Origin: Fimousia sp036311565
GTDB lineage: Bacteria; Bacillota; Clostridia; Lachnospirales; Lachnospiraceae
Direction of reading: 5' to 3'
NCBI GenBank assembly: GCA_036311565.1
Contig: JAXJPR010000009.1
Coordinates: 1 to 64,000, forward strand
Length of the DNA: 64,000 nt
A model generated the notes under the pieces. That model was not told the DNA's origin and did no database searches. It was given only the letters and a program-made list of their open reading frames with translations. Positions within the stretch are counted from its first letter, which is position 1; each line of letters starts with the position of its first letter. Below, piece by piece: positions 1 through 8,655 of this stretch. Position numbers and translations under genes: made by a program.

Positions 1-881
1 TTCATAAAGTTGGTAACATTATCATTTGCATTGTCGTACAAGCCAACAGTATAAACAGTAGCCCCATAAGTATTTTTACTTTTGTAAGCTTCTTGCAGTG
101 CAACATTTGCAATATTCTCATCATAGCCACGTCTTCCTGGCTGCCCGTCCGTGAATACTACCACAATACGTTTACGAGTACCCTTTGTGCCATCTGGCTT
201 AATATATTCATCACTATTATTTTTAAAAATACCATTGGCCATTTCTATACCATAATTAGTATACGTAGCACCATTGCCATTAATTTTAGTAATAGCAGTT
301 GTAATGGAACTGTTGACACCTCCATTGTTATCATTTACAGATACCAGAGCATTTTTGTAGTGCTCAGAAGTCAAACGAGTAGTCTCAGTAGTGCTTCCGA
401 CCTCTTGATAATTATAAAGCTCTCCATTGATAAACAGTCCAGTATTCGCCCATTTGCTATTACTATCATACCGAGAAGCATAACCAACCAAAGCAATACG
501 ATGATCAACACTATACTCTTTCCCATTTTTTGAAATGTTGCTCACAAAATTGGTAACAGCTGTTTTCAGCGGTTCTACATAACCGCTTTCTTTCATTGAT
601 CCAGACTGGTCCAGTACTAAAACGATGTCCAGTGGCTCACCGGATTTTACAGTAGTCGTTGTAGTAGTGGTAGCACCGGTTGCATAAGCTTCCAGATTAA
701 TAGTATAAGTACCATCATCTGTCAATGTAGCAGTCTTATTCGTCACAACGCCACTGCTACCAACAGTTGTTTCACCGTCTGCTGCCAATACAGATGCTGG
801 AAATATTGAAATCACCATTGCCAGTGACAGAAACGCTGCCAAGAACTTATTCAGCAGCTTCTTGTTTTTCATTTTTTTCAT
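1..881 (-). CDS. secreted von Willebrand factor A domain protein (3' end outside window)
   Basis: The first 293 codons of a surface or secreted protein are visible; the C-terminus lies beyond position 1. The start MKKMKNKKLLNKF follows an AAGGAAG ribosome site. A hydrophobic stretch ending near VLAADGE is a signal peptide. After a threonine-rich linker (ATTTTTTTVKSG) comes a VWA domain that begins DIVLVLDQSGSM, the classic DxSxS metal-ion-dependent adhesion site, and continues to VVVFTDGQPG, the conserved TDG strand. VWA domains of this kind bind ligands through a divalent metal in adhesins and pilus tip proteins. Any sortase signal or extra domains would be in the missing part. Adhesin is an inference; the VWA fold is well supported. 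Confidence 0.85.
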   Translation of the reverse strand, partial: MKKMKNKKLLNKFLAAFLSLAMVISIFPASVLAADGETTVGSSGVVTNKTATLTDDGTYTINLEAYATGATTTTTTTVKSGEPLDIVLVLDQSGSMKESGYVEPLKTAVTNFVSNISKNGKEYSVDHRIALVGYASRYDSNSKWANTGLFINGELYNYQEVGSTTETTRLTSEHYKNALVSVNDNNGGVNSSITTAITKINGNGATYTNYGIEMANGIFKNNSDEYIKPDGTKGTRKRIVVVFTDGQPGRRGYDENIANVALQEAYKSKNTYGATVYTVGLYDNANDNVTNFM

Positions 882-959
882 ATTCTACTTCCTTTCATAA
901 TTATTTGCATAAATGAATTCATCCGGCATGCTATGCAAGACAAACCGAACAATGGTTAC

Positions 960-1049
960 GACACAATGATTGCAGGCTGAAATTTCCTTTGTACTCTTGT
1001 GTCTGGGATCTTCTGCCTCATTAAAATAAATTCCAGAAAGCCATCTCAA
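960..1049 (-). promoter_or_regulatory. putative promoter and structured 5' leader of the VWA gene
   Basis: The 374-nt gap between the VWA gene and the LuxR gene holds no convincing ORF. A moderate promoter reading left is TTGAGA (1044-1049), 18-bp spacer, TTTAAT (1020-1025). The implied leader of about 130 nt can form a 7-bp stem GACACAA/TTGTGTC (997-1003 with 960-966) and a second one, TTGCATA/TATGCAA (932-938 with 905-911). No known riboswitch consensus was recognised. The part from 1080 to 1255 is AT-rich and shows nothing further. Confidence 0.35.
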
Positions 1050-1255
1050 TCATTGTCCCTCCCCTCTAATAATTGACCCCATTATCACTCCCCGGCAGAA
1101 GTAATTTCTAAAGCTTTGATTCTTTCCCCTTTTTCTGGCTACTTCAAATCATTACATACTTAGAAATCTATAATATTATACCATTCTACTTTTTTTCTTT
1201 CTTCATACTTTAGTATTATATTTTTTGCTTTTTTATTATATTTGAAATCTGTTTT

Positions 1256-3793
1256 CTATAAGATTCCACTTTCTTTTGCCCGATTGACTGCGGCCACACG
1301 GCTTTTTACATCTAACTTTCTATAAATCGTATATAGATGCGTCTTTACCGTTGTCTGTTTGATATTCATCTCATCAGCAATCTCTCTGTTCGACATTCCA
1401 CTGCTCACAGCTTTGAGAACCAGTAATTCTGTAGTCGTCAAACGATCTTTTTCAACATTTTCTTCTGCTGCATAATGTCTCATTTCCTTTTTTGCACATC
1501 GAAGGAGAATAGACTGATAATCTTCATAAGAAGAATGAAGAATATTTCCATAGTAATATTTTTTCTTTTTCCCTGAACGTTTTTCTTCTCCCCCTTTGAT
1601 TACCTGCTGATATAATCGAATCAACTCATATCCTATTTTCCCAAATTCTGTATAGATTCCTACATAACGATATTTTGCGCCTAAAGTTATTGCTTCAGTT
1701 GCCAGTTTAAGGGCCTCTGTATGTCGATTTAACCCATATAACGCCACTGCCTGACCAAATATACTTTTTATTAAATACAACAGATTATTCTTCCTCTTAT
1801 AAAAGAAGGAAACATTTTCTAATATAGGATATGCTTTATCATATTGATGAAAACTAAGAAATCCGATTCCCTTTATCATATGCACATATGCATTTTCATA
1901 GGTAATATGTTCTCCATTTTCTGGAGCATCGTATCGAATCCAATATGCCAACTGATCCCTGCCATCTCTCCAGGCTTCATAATAGATACGACATGCTTTC
2001 ATATTTCTATCCATCCATAGATTATGTCGACTTTTTAACTGCGTTTCTATAAAATACATGGTAATTTCATAAAAACTATCATTTACTTTTTTGCGATATA
2101 GCTTACACATAATACCATAAATTCCAATTAACTGGTTTTGTTCTGAATAATCTTGTGTTTGAGCCAGTATCTCCTGCAATTTTTCCACAGCCTGCTTTTC
2201 CCGATTCGTTTCCAGCAAATATTCTATTTCTGCAATATCAAAGCATCCTTCCTGTTCCTCACATACAATCATCTTCCACCTTTTTTTATACTCTCTTTGC
2301 TGTTTGATTCCTTCTGTAAAGAAAGAAGACAGATTTTTTGCTCCACAACAGATATTTATGCCTTTATTGGTCAATGTATACAAATGAACTTTTTCTTTTT
2401 CATCCAGATATCTTTCTGCCTCTCCAATCCATTCTTTCACTCCAATGCGAGAATTCTGATACAATAAATTCAACAATAACTCAGCTACTCTCTTCTTCTC
2501 TTCTTCCTTTGTACTATGATATCGTTCTTTAAGTCTTTGCTGAATAACATGAACCTGTTCATATTTCTCATCATGCAGTAATAGTATTCCCTGTAAAAAC
2601 CATTCTTCCGGACGTCCTTCTCTGTCTTTCTCATATTGAAGGCACCCTCTTAATTCCTCATATTCAAGTCCCAACATTATTTCTTGCACATGGGAAACCA
2701 AATATGCTGATAACTCTTCTTTTTCTTTCATCGTATTGAAACACAACACCGCTTCTTTTGTTAATCCCTTTTTATCATACCAATAAGCTGCTTCCCTGAT
2801 TATTTGATCATCTATATGTCCATCATTCGGAACAGTCTTTTCCATAAATGACTTCATCATATCTCTTATTTGATAGTATCCTGTATCCTGTTCATATATT
2901 AGAATGCCAGAATGAACCAACCACAATAATTCATCATTTCGCAAGGCTATTTTTACAATATCTCGAAAAAATTCTTCATCCACATATGGAAACAAACTGG
3001 CATAAATCAAAATCATCTGTTGTACCTCTGACTGATATATCCAGATAGTACGGTACAAATATTCATGTAAGAGTGGAAATAGAATAATATTCTCTATCTC
3101 CCCTTTTCTCTTTGATTTTTTCCAGAATTGCTCCATTAAACAAAATATTCCCGGCCATCCTCCCGAATATTTATAAATCATCTGCAGTTCCGCTTTCTGC
3201 ATATGCCAACGCATGGAAAAAAGATAACGCGACAATTCTTCTTTATTGAATACTATTTGTTCAGCCGTCAGCACGGCCAGACGACCTTCATAACATACTT
3301 GCTTAAATTCGTCCTGCACCATATTATCACAGACAAGGATAACGGCACATAAACTATTCACATACTTTATAAAAAAAAGCAACGCTTCTATAATCTCTAA
3401 ATTTCTCAGACAGTCAACCCCATCGAATACAAGAATCCTTTTTTCTTTATCATCTTCTAAAGCCTTTAAAATCATACATATCATTTCGTGCAGCTTTACT
3501 TCTTTCAAATTTTCTTTTGCAAAAATTCCTGCATTTTTTATCATTGCAACAAAATATGCCTGGAATTGTGCTATATCATTATCACAATCATCCAGGCAAT
3601 AATATCCATATCGATTTCTATAATTCTTTCGTATAAAACTAAGCAATGCCGTAGTTTTCCCCATTCCACGACATCCAAATAATAATTGGCGAGGTGCTTT
3701 TTCCAATTGCGCTTTCAACCACTTCTGTACTCTTTCACGTTCCAATTGTCCTTTTGTTTCGAATCCATCCAGTTTCGCCTTTATTAAAACCAT
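1256..3793 (-). CDS. MalT-like LuxR-family ATP-dependent transcriptional regulator
   Basis: A large regulator of about 845 residues with the STAND/MalT layout. An N-terminal NTPase carries a Walker A loop (FGCRGMGKTT) near residue 45 and a Walker B-like RILVFDGVD near 125. A long helical, TPR-like middle follows. The C-terminus is a LuxR helix-turn-helix (LVLKAVSSGMSNREIADEM, then VKTHLYTIYRKLDV). Family members are switched by an inducer that drives ATP-dependent oligomerisation on DNA. The ATG at 3793 is preferred because GGAGAGAGC lies directly before it; a TTG 18 nt upstream is the alternative. The PqqD-like gene ends 25 nt upstream, so the two are probably co-transcribed. Target genes are unknown; the VWA gene just downstream is a candidate. 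Confidence 0.88.
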   Translation of the reverse strand: MVLIKAKLDGFETKGQLERERVQKWLKAQLEKAPRQLLFGCRGMGKTTALLSFIRKNYRNRYGYYCLDDCDNDIAQFQAYFVAMIKNAGIFAKENLKEVKLHEMICMILKALEDDKEKRILVFDGVDCLRNLEIIEALLFFIKYVNSLCAVILVCDNMVQDEFKQVCYEGRLAVLTAEQIVFNKEELSRYLFSMRWHMQKAELQMIYKYSGGWPGIFCLMEQFWKKSKRKGEIENIILFPLLHEYLYRTIWIYQSEVQQMILIYASLFPYVDEEFFRDIVKIALRNDELLWLVHSGILIYEQDTGYYQIRDMMKSFMEKTVPNDGHIDDQIIREAAYWYDKKGLTKEAVLCFNTMKEKEELSAYLVSHVQEIMLGLEYEELRGCLQYEKDREGRPEEWFLQGILLLHDEKYEQVHVIQQRLKERYHSTKEEEKKRVAELLLNLLYQNSRIGVKEWIGEAERYLDEKEKVHLYTLTNKGINICCGAKNLSSFFTEGIKQQREYKKRWKMIVCEEQEGCFDIAEIEYLLETNREKQAVEKLQEILAQTQDYSEQNQLIGIYGIMCKLYRKKVNDSFYEITMYFIETQLKSRHNLWMDRNMKACRIYYEAWRDGRDQLAYWIRYDAPENGEHITYENAYVHMIKGIGFLSFHQYDKAYPILENVSFFYKRKNNLLYLIKSIFGQAVALYGLNRHTEALKLATEAITLGAKYRYVGIYTEFGKIGYELIRLYQQVIKGGEEKRSGKKKKYYYGNILHSSYEDYQSILLRCAKKEMRHYAAEENVEKDRLTTTELLVLKAVSSGMSNREIADEMNIKQTTVKTHLYTIYRKLDVKSRVAAVNRAKESGIL

Positions 3794-3818
3794 GCTCTCT
3801 CCATAAAACAAGTTATGC

Positions 3819-4082
3819 TCATTGCAATATCTCTGCTTTTCTCAAGTTTTCTACGAACTCTTCCACATCCAGTCCTGCTGTCTCTCGATCAATCTCATAC
3901 TCATCTAATACAGCATCCACCAATTGATCTAATTCTATTTGCTGCTGTAATTTCTCCCATAAAAATGCACCAACTTCATTTAAGGTAATCAAACCATTAA
4001 ATTCCATTGCTGTATTACCAACAGGAACTAAAATGTATTCCCCAGCAATTTCCCTTAGAACAAATTCTTTCTTAATTTTCAT
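3819..4082 (-). CDS. PqqD-like small protein (RiPP recognition element fold)
   Basis: An 87-residue protein resembling PqqD: a basic start (MKIKKEFVLREIAG), a beta-rich segment with YILVPVGNTAMEFNG, then ITLNEVGAFLWEKL, the region that in PqqD proteins leads into the winged helix, and an acidic C-terminal helix pair. PqqD domains usually bind a leader peptide and present it to a radical SAM enzyme. No such enzyme or precursor peptide is visible within the window. A GGGAGG site precedes the ATG. It has its own strong promoter and is the first gene of a probable operon with the MalT-like regulator, which suggests a regulatory role rather than cofactor synthesis (inference). Confidence 0.75.
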   Translation of the reverse strand: MKIKKEFVLREIAGEYILVPVGNTAMEFNGLITLNEVGAFLWEKLQQQIELDQLVDAVLDEYEIDRETAGLDVEEFVENLRKAEILQ

Positions 4083-4151
4083 GAAATCCTCCCTTGTTAA
4101 TCATGTTAAGGGTCAATGATATCTCAACCTATTTATACCCTTATTACATTT

Positions 4152-4180
4152 ATTTTAGGCTATCATAGAATAAAAGTCAA
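4152..4180 (-). promoter_or_regulatory. promoter of the PqqD-like/LuxR operon
   Basis: Reading left: TTGACT (4175-4180), 17-bp spacer, TAAAAT (4152-4157). This is a near-consensus housekeeping promoter about 70 nt upstream of the PqqD-like start codon. Confidence 0.75.
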
Positions 4181-4204
4181 TATTTTACTAATAATTTACT
4201 GTCT

Positions 4205-4242
4205 AGAAAAAGGTTACTGATATCGTACAATAACCTTTTTCT
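4205..4242 (-). terminator. intrinsic terminator after aspS
   Basis: A perfect 12-bp stem, AGAAAAAGGTTA with TAACCTTTTTCT, and a 14-nt loop lie directly after the aspS stop codon. Reading left, the 3' arm itself supplies the U-tract. Confidence 0.85.
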
Positions 4243-4258
4243 ATCATTAGATACTATC

Positions 4259-6010
4259 TTATTTTCTTACTTTGATGTGTGTTTCACGAAGCTGCATTTC
4301 TGTTACTTCACCAGGAGCACCACACATTAAATCCTGCGCATTTCCGTTCATTGGGAATGGAATGACTTCACGAATGTTTTCTTCATTGCGAAGAAGCATG
4401 ATCATACGATCGACCCCAGGTGCCATACCTGCATGTGGTGGAGCACCAAACTGGAATGCATTGTATAATGCACCAAATTTTTCTTTTAAATCATCTTCGG
4501 TATAACCTGCGATTTCAAATGCTTTTACCATGATTTCTAAGTTATGGTTACGAACTGCTCCGGAAGATAATTCTACCCCATTACATACGATATCGTACTG
4601 ATATGCCAAAATTTCTTCTGGATCTTTTGTATTTAATGCTTCTAATCCGCCCTGTGGCATAGAGAATGGATTATGAGTAAAGATGATTTTCTTTTCTTTT
4701 TCATCATATTCATACATTGGGAAATCATTGATAAAGCAGAAACGATATGCATCTTTTTCTAATAAATCCAGGCGATTTGCTAATTCTGTGCGAATCTGTC
4801 CTGCAAATAATGCAGCCTGTTTTTCTCTGTCACAAATAAAGAAGATCGTATCTCCTGCCTGTAGCCCAGCGATATCGGCGATTTCCTGTTTCATTTCATC
4901 TGGGATAAATTTGTCAATTGGTCCTTTGTATGTCATATCATCTTGGACCTGAAGATATCCTAGACCACCCATACCGATCTTCTTAGCAAATTCTTCGAAT
5001 TTTTTATGGAATTTCTTAGACATCTGCTGATGAACGTTAACAGCACGAACTGTTTTTCCATGGAATGGTTCAAAGGTACATCTCTGGAAGAAATCTGTTA
5101 CGTCTACGATTTTTAATGGGTTACGTAAGTCTGGTTTATCCGTACCATATTCAAGCATTGCCTGTTTGTAGCTGATGACTGGATATGGAGCTGCTGTGAC
5201 TTTACTTCCTTCTGGAGCAAATTTTTCAAAGGTAGCCGTTAATACTTCTTCTCCTGCACGGAATACATCTTCCTGAGTTGCAAAACTCATTTCAAAGTCT
5301 AACTGATAGAATTCCCCTGGAGAACGGTCTGCACGGGCATCTTCATCACGGAAGCATGGTGCGATCTGGAAGTATTTATCAATTCCAGATACCATTAATA
5401 ACTGTTTGTACTGCTGTGGTGCCTGTGGTAATGCATAGAATTTACCTTTGAATTTACGGGATGGCACGATATAGTCTCTTGCTCCTTCTGGAGAAGATGC
5501 ACAAAGGATTGGTGTCTGGATTTCTAAAAATCCCATTTCTGTCATTTTTTCTCTTAAGAAACTGATGACCTGAGAACGGAAAATGATGTTATCCTTTACT
5601 TTCTTATTACGCATATCTAAGTAGCGGTATTTTAAACGAACATCTTCACGTACCTCTTTGGAAGTCATAATTTCAAATGGAAGCTGTTTGTATACTTTAC
5701 CTAAAATTTCTACTTTGTGTGCTTCTAATTCAATGGTTCCTGTTGGAATTTTAGGGTTATAAGTTTCTTCATCACGTTTGTCTACAACCCCTTCGATGGA
5801 AATACAGTCTTCTTTTGTAATTCCGTCTAATAAATCGGTATTGCGCATTACGATCTGAAGTACGCCATACATATCTCTTAAATCGATAAAGGAAACTCCT
5901 CCATGGTCACGAATGTTTTCTACCCATCCGGCAACCTTTAAAGTAGATCCGATATCATTTTCGCTGATATTGTTTAATAATCGGTTACGATAAATGTTTG
6001 ATGTGTTCAT
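4259..6010 (-). CDS. aspS: aspartyl-tRNA synthetase (probably non-discriminating)
   Basis: A class II synthetase of 583 residues, normal for the bacterial type with the inserted GAD domain. Visible parts are the N-terminal OB-fold anticodon domain (VAGWVENIRDHGGVSFIDLRD), class II motif 2 (CFRDEDARADRSPGEFYQLD), and motif 3 near the end (GMAPGVDRMIMLLR). His36 in RDHGG occupies the position where bacterial AspRS that also charge tRNA-Asn carry His, while E. coli-like discriminating enzymes have Leu. The ATG at 6010 is chosen because AGAAGGAGA precedes it; an in-frame ATG 48 nt upstream lacks a site. Expression is controlled by the upstream T-box. Confidence 0.96.
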   Translation of the reverse strand: MNTSNIYRNRLLNNISENDIGSTLKVAGWVENIRDHGGVSFIDLRDMYGVLQIVMRNTDLLDGITKEDCISIEGVVDKRDEETYNPKIPTGTIELEAHKVEILGKVYKQLPFEIMTSKEVREDVRLKYRYLDMRNKKVKDNIIFRSQVISFLREKMTEMGFLEIQTPILCASSPEGARDYIVPSRKFKGKFYALPQAPQQYKQLLMVSGIDKYFQIAPCFRDEDARADRSPGEFYQLDFEMSFATQEDVFRAGEEVLTATFEKFAPEGSKVTAAPYPVISYKQAMLEYGTDKPDLRNPLKIVDVTDFFQRCTFEPFHGKTVRAVNVHQQMSKKFHKKFEEFAKKIGMGGLGYLQVQDDMTYKGPIDKFIPDEMKQEIADIAGLQAGDTIFFICDREKQAALFAGQIRTELANRLDLLEKDAYRFCFINDFPMYEYDEKEKKIIFTHNPFSMPQGGLEALNTKDPEEILAYQYDIVCNGVELSSGAVRNHNLEIMVKAFEIAGYTEDDLKEKFGALYNAFQFGAPPHAGMAPGVDRMIMLLRNEENIREVIPFPMNGNAQDLMCGAPGEVTEMQLRETHIKVRK

Positions 6011-6093
6011 AAAAGTTTCTCCTTCTAACATGAATGCTGGTTTTTTTGAATGTATCATCTCTTTTATTTTTTCCGATCAATTTCTGGTAAAAC

Positions 6094-6356
6094 AAAAAAA
6101 GAGACTCTCCATCCATAACAAATGTCAGGACGAACAGTCTGTCCGCGGTACCACCTGATTTACTGCTTGGCAGTCACTCATCGGTTGAAAAACCTTGCCG
6201 TCTGACGTGCGGCCTACGGCGCACCTACTTGGCTCAGTGCCGTTCAGATTGCAGCTGGTAAAGTGTTATTCACACAGACTCATTCTGCAGGGTTTCCACT
6301 ATCTCCTGCTCACTGGAAGTGATCTTCTGTGTTACTTCTCTTCGTCGTCGCTATTA
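6094..6356 (-). ncRNA. T-box leader of aspS with AAC (Asn) specifier
   Basis: The conserved T-box AGGTGGTACCGCGG lies at 6143-6156 on this strand. The terminator pairs AGACT and CGTCC with GGATG and AGTCT (6102-6140) and ends in a U-run. Stem I has the AGUA of a loop-E specifier bulge opposite GAA; the three bases that follow, with one spacer U, are AAC (6267-6265) and then A, before the closing CUUU. The overlapping reading UAA would be a stop codon, so AAC (Asn) is the best reading rather than an Asp codon. Uncharged tRNA matching the specifier would favour read-through into aspS. The stems were paired by eye. Confidence 0.88.
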
Positions 6357-6362
6357 AACATA

Positions 6363-6392
6363 ACTATACCGTAAAAAACAGCGGATTGTCAA
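6363..6392 (-). promoter_or_regulatory. promoter of the aspS T-box transcript
   Basis: Reading left: perfect TTGACA (6387-6392), 18-bp spacer, TATAGT (6363-6368). The expected start is about position 6356, just before the T-box stem I. The stretch from 6393 to 6520, beyond the promoter, shows no gene. Confidence 0.75.
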
Positions 6393-6520
6393 TATTTTCG
6401 GTAAAAAATAATGCACGAATTTACATCAATAGTATGTGATATATGCCATAAACTATTAATAGAGGGAATGAGTATGAATCATTTTTCAGTAGAATTTTAT
6501 AAAGATTCTTTTTTCTATTT

Positions 6521-7321
6521 TTATATAATCCCAAAATGTTTCAGCGCATGACAGATCCCTTCTTCTTCCACACGAAGTGTCACAAAATCCGCCACTTCTT
6601 CTACCATCGGACTATGTTTTCCCATAATAATAGCATGTCCTGCTTCTTTTAACATGGTATAATCATTTTCACTGTCCCCAAATGCATATACTTTTTCGAC
6701 CGGCATCCCTGTCTTTTCTAAAATTGCTTTTAGTGCAGAGCCTTTGGTACATCCTGGCGACATGATTTCTGCATAATTTTCCAACGGATGATCGATCACC
6801 TCTAATTCGACCCCCAAGATGGCTTCTAATGCTTCATAAATTTCTCTCTTATCATACATCACTGTTATTTTATTACATCCAGTTTCATACTGTCCTTCCC
6901 ACTGAATAAATTTAGAGCGGTCCAGACCAAAATACCTCATATTCCATTCATAAAGAGGAGTTCCGATGTCAATTCCATAGGCATATTCCTGATTTTCAAT
7001 ATTTGCATAAATATGCTCTTTATTCTTTTCAAAGAAATCCACTGCCTTTTTCAATATCTCGGGGTCCATTACTATATTATGATATTCCACTCCTTTGATC
7101 ACAGCATATGCACCATTCGTCGTAATAAATCCATCAAACAGATGCTTTACCTTCTCCACCAAGCAGACACTTCTTCCAGAAGACAAAACTGTTAAATATC
7201 CGTTTTCCCGTGCTTTTGTCAATGCTTCCACTGTTTTTTCACTCATTTCATGAATCCCAATACTTCCATCTACCAATGTTCCATCATAATCAAATAATAG
7301 TAGTCCTTTGCTCTTTAACAT
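6521..7321 (-). CDS. Cof-type HAD-superfamily phosphatase
   Basis: A 266-residue HAD phosphatase of the Cof (IIB cap) type. Motif I is LLLFDYDGTLVDG with the nucleophile Asp. Motif II is VLSSGRS. A conserved Lys sits in GCTKGSALKAIL, and motif III/IV is YAFGDSENDYTMLKEAG. Related enzymes dephosphorylate sugar phosphates, flavin precursors or pyridoxal phosphate; the substrate cannot be read from sequence. AGAAGGAGA precedes the start. The gene is transcribed away from malic enzyme. Confidence 0.9.
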   Translation of the reverse strand: MLKSKGLLLFDYDGTLVDGSIGIHEMSEKTVEALTKARENGYLTVLSSGRSVCLVEKVKHLFDGFITTNGAYAVIKGVEYHNIVMDPEILKKAVDFFEKNKEHIYANIENQEYAYGIDIGTPLYEWNMRYFGLDRSKFIQWEGQYETGCNKITVMYDKREIYEALEAILGVELEVIDHPLENYAEIMSPGCTKGSALKAILEKTGMPVEKVYAFGDSENDYTMLKEAGHAIIMGKHSPMVEEVADFVTLRVEEEGICHALKHFGII

Positions 7322-7505
7322 ACGATTCTCCTTCTGGCACTTTCCTAAAAAAATCCTTCCTAAAACCCCCCATTTTTCTTTATTTTATCGTAGATAACAG
7401 CGCTTTTCAATTCTTTCTTTTTCTTGCGGTTCTTTATCTCAAGTGGTATCATAGAATAATGAAAATGGACGAATGTATATAATGTAAGTAGGAGGATACA
7501 AAACC

Positions 7506-8654
7506 ATGACGATAAATGAAAAAGCTTTAGAACTTCATGAAGAATGGAACGGAAAAATTGAAACCACCTCAAAATGCAAAGTTGCTTCCAGAGAAGATTT
7601 GGCACTTGCTTATACACCAGGTGTTGCCGAACCTTGTAAAGCAATTGCAAAAGACCCGGAGGCAGTTTATAAATATACAATTAAGTCAAATACGGTTGCC
7701 GTAGTTTCTGACGGAAGTGCCGTATTAGGATTAGGAAATATCGGAGCAAAAGCTGCTATGCCTGTTATGGAAGGAAAATCAGTCTTATTCAAAGAATTTG
7801 GAAATGTCAACGCTTTCCCTATTTGTCTGGACACACAGGATGTGGATGAAATCGTAGAGACAGTCGTACGCATCGCCCCTGCATTTGGAGGCATTAACTT
7901 AGAAGATATTTCTGCTCCGAGATGTATCGAAATCGAAAATCGTTTAAAAGAATTATTAGACATTCCTGTCTTTCATGATGACCAGCACGGAACAGCTATT
8001 GTTGTATTAGCCGGTGTCATCAATGCCATGAAAGTCACAGGACGTGAAAAAGAGACCAGTAAGGTAGTTATTAACGGAGCTGGTTCTGCCGGTATGGCCA
8101 TTGGTAAATTATTATTGCGCTATGGTTTTCAAGATGTGACCATGTGTGACATTTCCGGTATTTTAGGAAAAGACTCCAAAGATTTAAACTGGGCACAAAA
8201 AGAAATGTTGGAAGTGACCAACCTTTCTAATAAAAAAGGAACTTTGGCAGATGCTCTTGTTGACGCTGACATTTTTGTTGGTGTTTCTGCTCCAGGAATC
8301 GTAACCAAAGAAATGATCGCTTCCATGAACAAAGATGCCATTATTTTTGCCATGGCAAACCCAGTCCCAGAAATCATGCCAGATCTTGCGAAAGAAGCTG
8401 GCGCCCGTGTCGTAGGAACTGGCCGTTCTGATTTTCCAAATCAGGTAAATAACGTAGAAGTATTCCCTGGTATCTTTAAAGGCGCTTTAGAAGGACGCGC
8501 TTCTCAGATTACAGAAGAGATGAAGTTAGCAGCTGCACTGGCGATTGCTTCTCTGATTCCGGATGAAGAATTAAGTGATACAAATATTTTGCCAGAGCCA
8601 TTTGACCCAAGACTGGCAGATACGGTAGCCAATGCAGTAAAGGAACATATCTAA
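7506..8654 (+). CDS. malic enzyme (oxaloacetate-decarboxylating malate dehydrogenase)
   Basis: At 382 residues this is the short bacterial malic enzyme, which converts malate to pyruvate and CO2 while reducing NAD(P). Family signatures are LAYTPGVAEPCKAI near residue 35, SDGSAVLGLGNIG near 75, PVFHDDQHGTAIVVL near 150, and a Rossmann fold starting VVINGAGSAGMAIG near 185. The ATG at 7506 follows TAGGAGG. The radical SAM gene starts 1 nt after the stop, so the two are co-transcribed. NAD versus NADP preference is not decided here. Confidence 0.95.
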   Translation: MTINEKALELHEEWNGKIETTSKCKVASREDLALAYTPGVAEPCKAIAKDPEAVYKYTIKSNTVAVVSDGSAVLGLGNIGAKAAMPVMEGKSVLFKEFGNVNAFPICLDTQDVDEIVETVVRIAPAFGGINLEDISAPRCIEIENRLKELLDIPVFHDDQHGTAIVVLAGVINAMKVTGREKETSKVVINGAGSAGMAIGKLLLRYGFQDVTMCDISGILGKDSKDLNWAQKEMLEVTNLSNKKGTLADALVDADIFVGVSAPGIVTKEMIASMNKDAIIFAMANPVPEIMPDLAKEAGARVVGTGRSDFPNQVNNVEVFPGIFKGALEGRASQITEEMKLAAALAIASLIPDEELSDTNILPEPFDPRLADTVANAVKEHI

Positions 8655-8655
8655 G

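Noticed and set aside
93..533. 146-residue ORF on the + strand
   Set aside because: Antisense shadow of the VWA domain, which has a clear DxSxS motif and signal peptide on the minus strand.
882..1255. c-di-GMP riboswitch upstream of the VWA gene
   Set aside because: Neither the GEMM-I nor GEMM-II conserved core could be found.
6473..6550. 26-codon ORF on the + strand with GAGGGA in front
   Set aside because: It runs into the 3' end of the HAD gene on the other strand; composition is simply AT-rich and no family is recognised.
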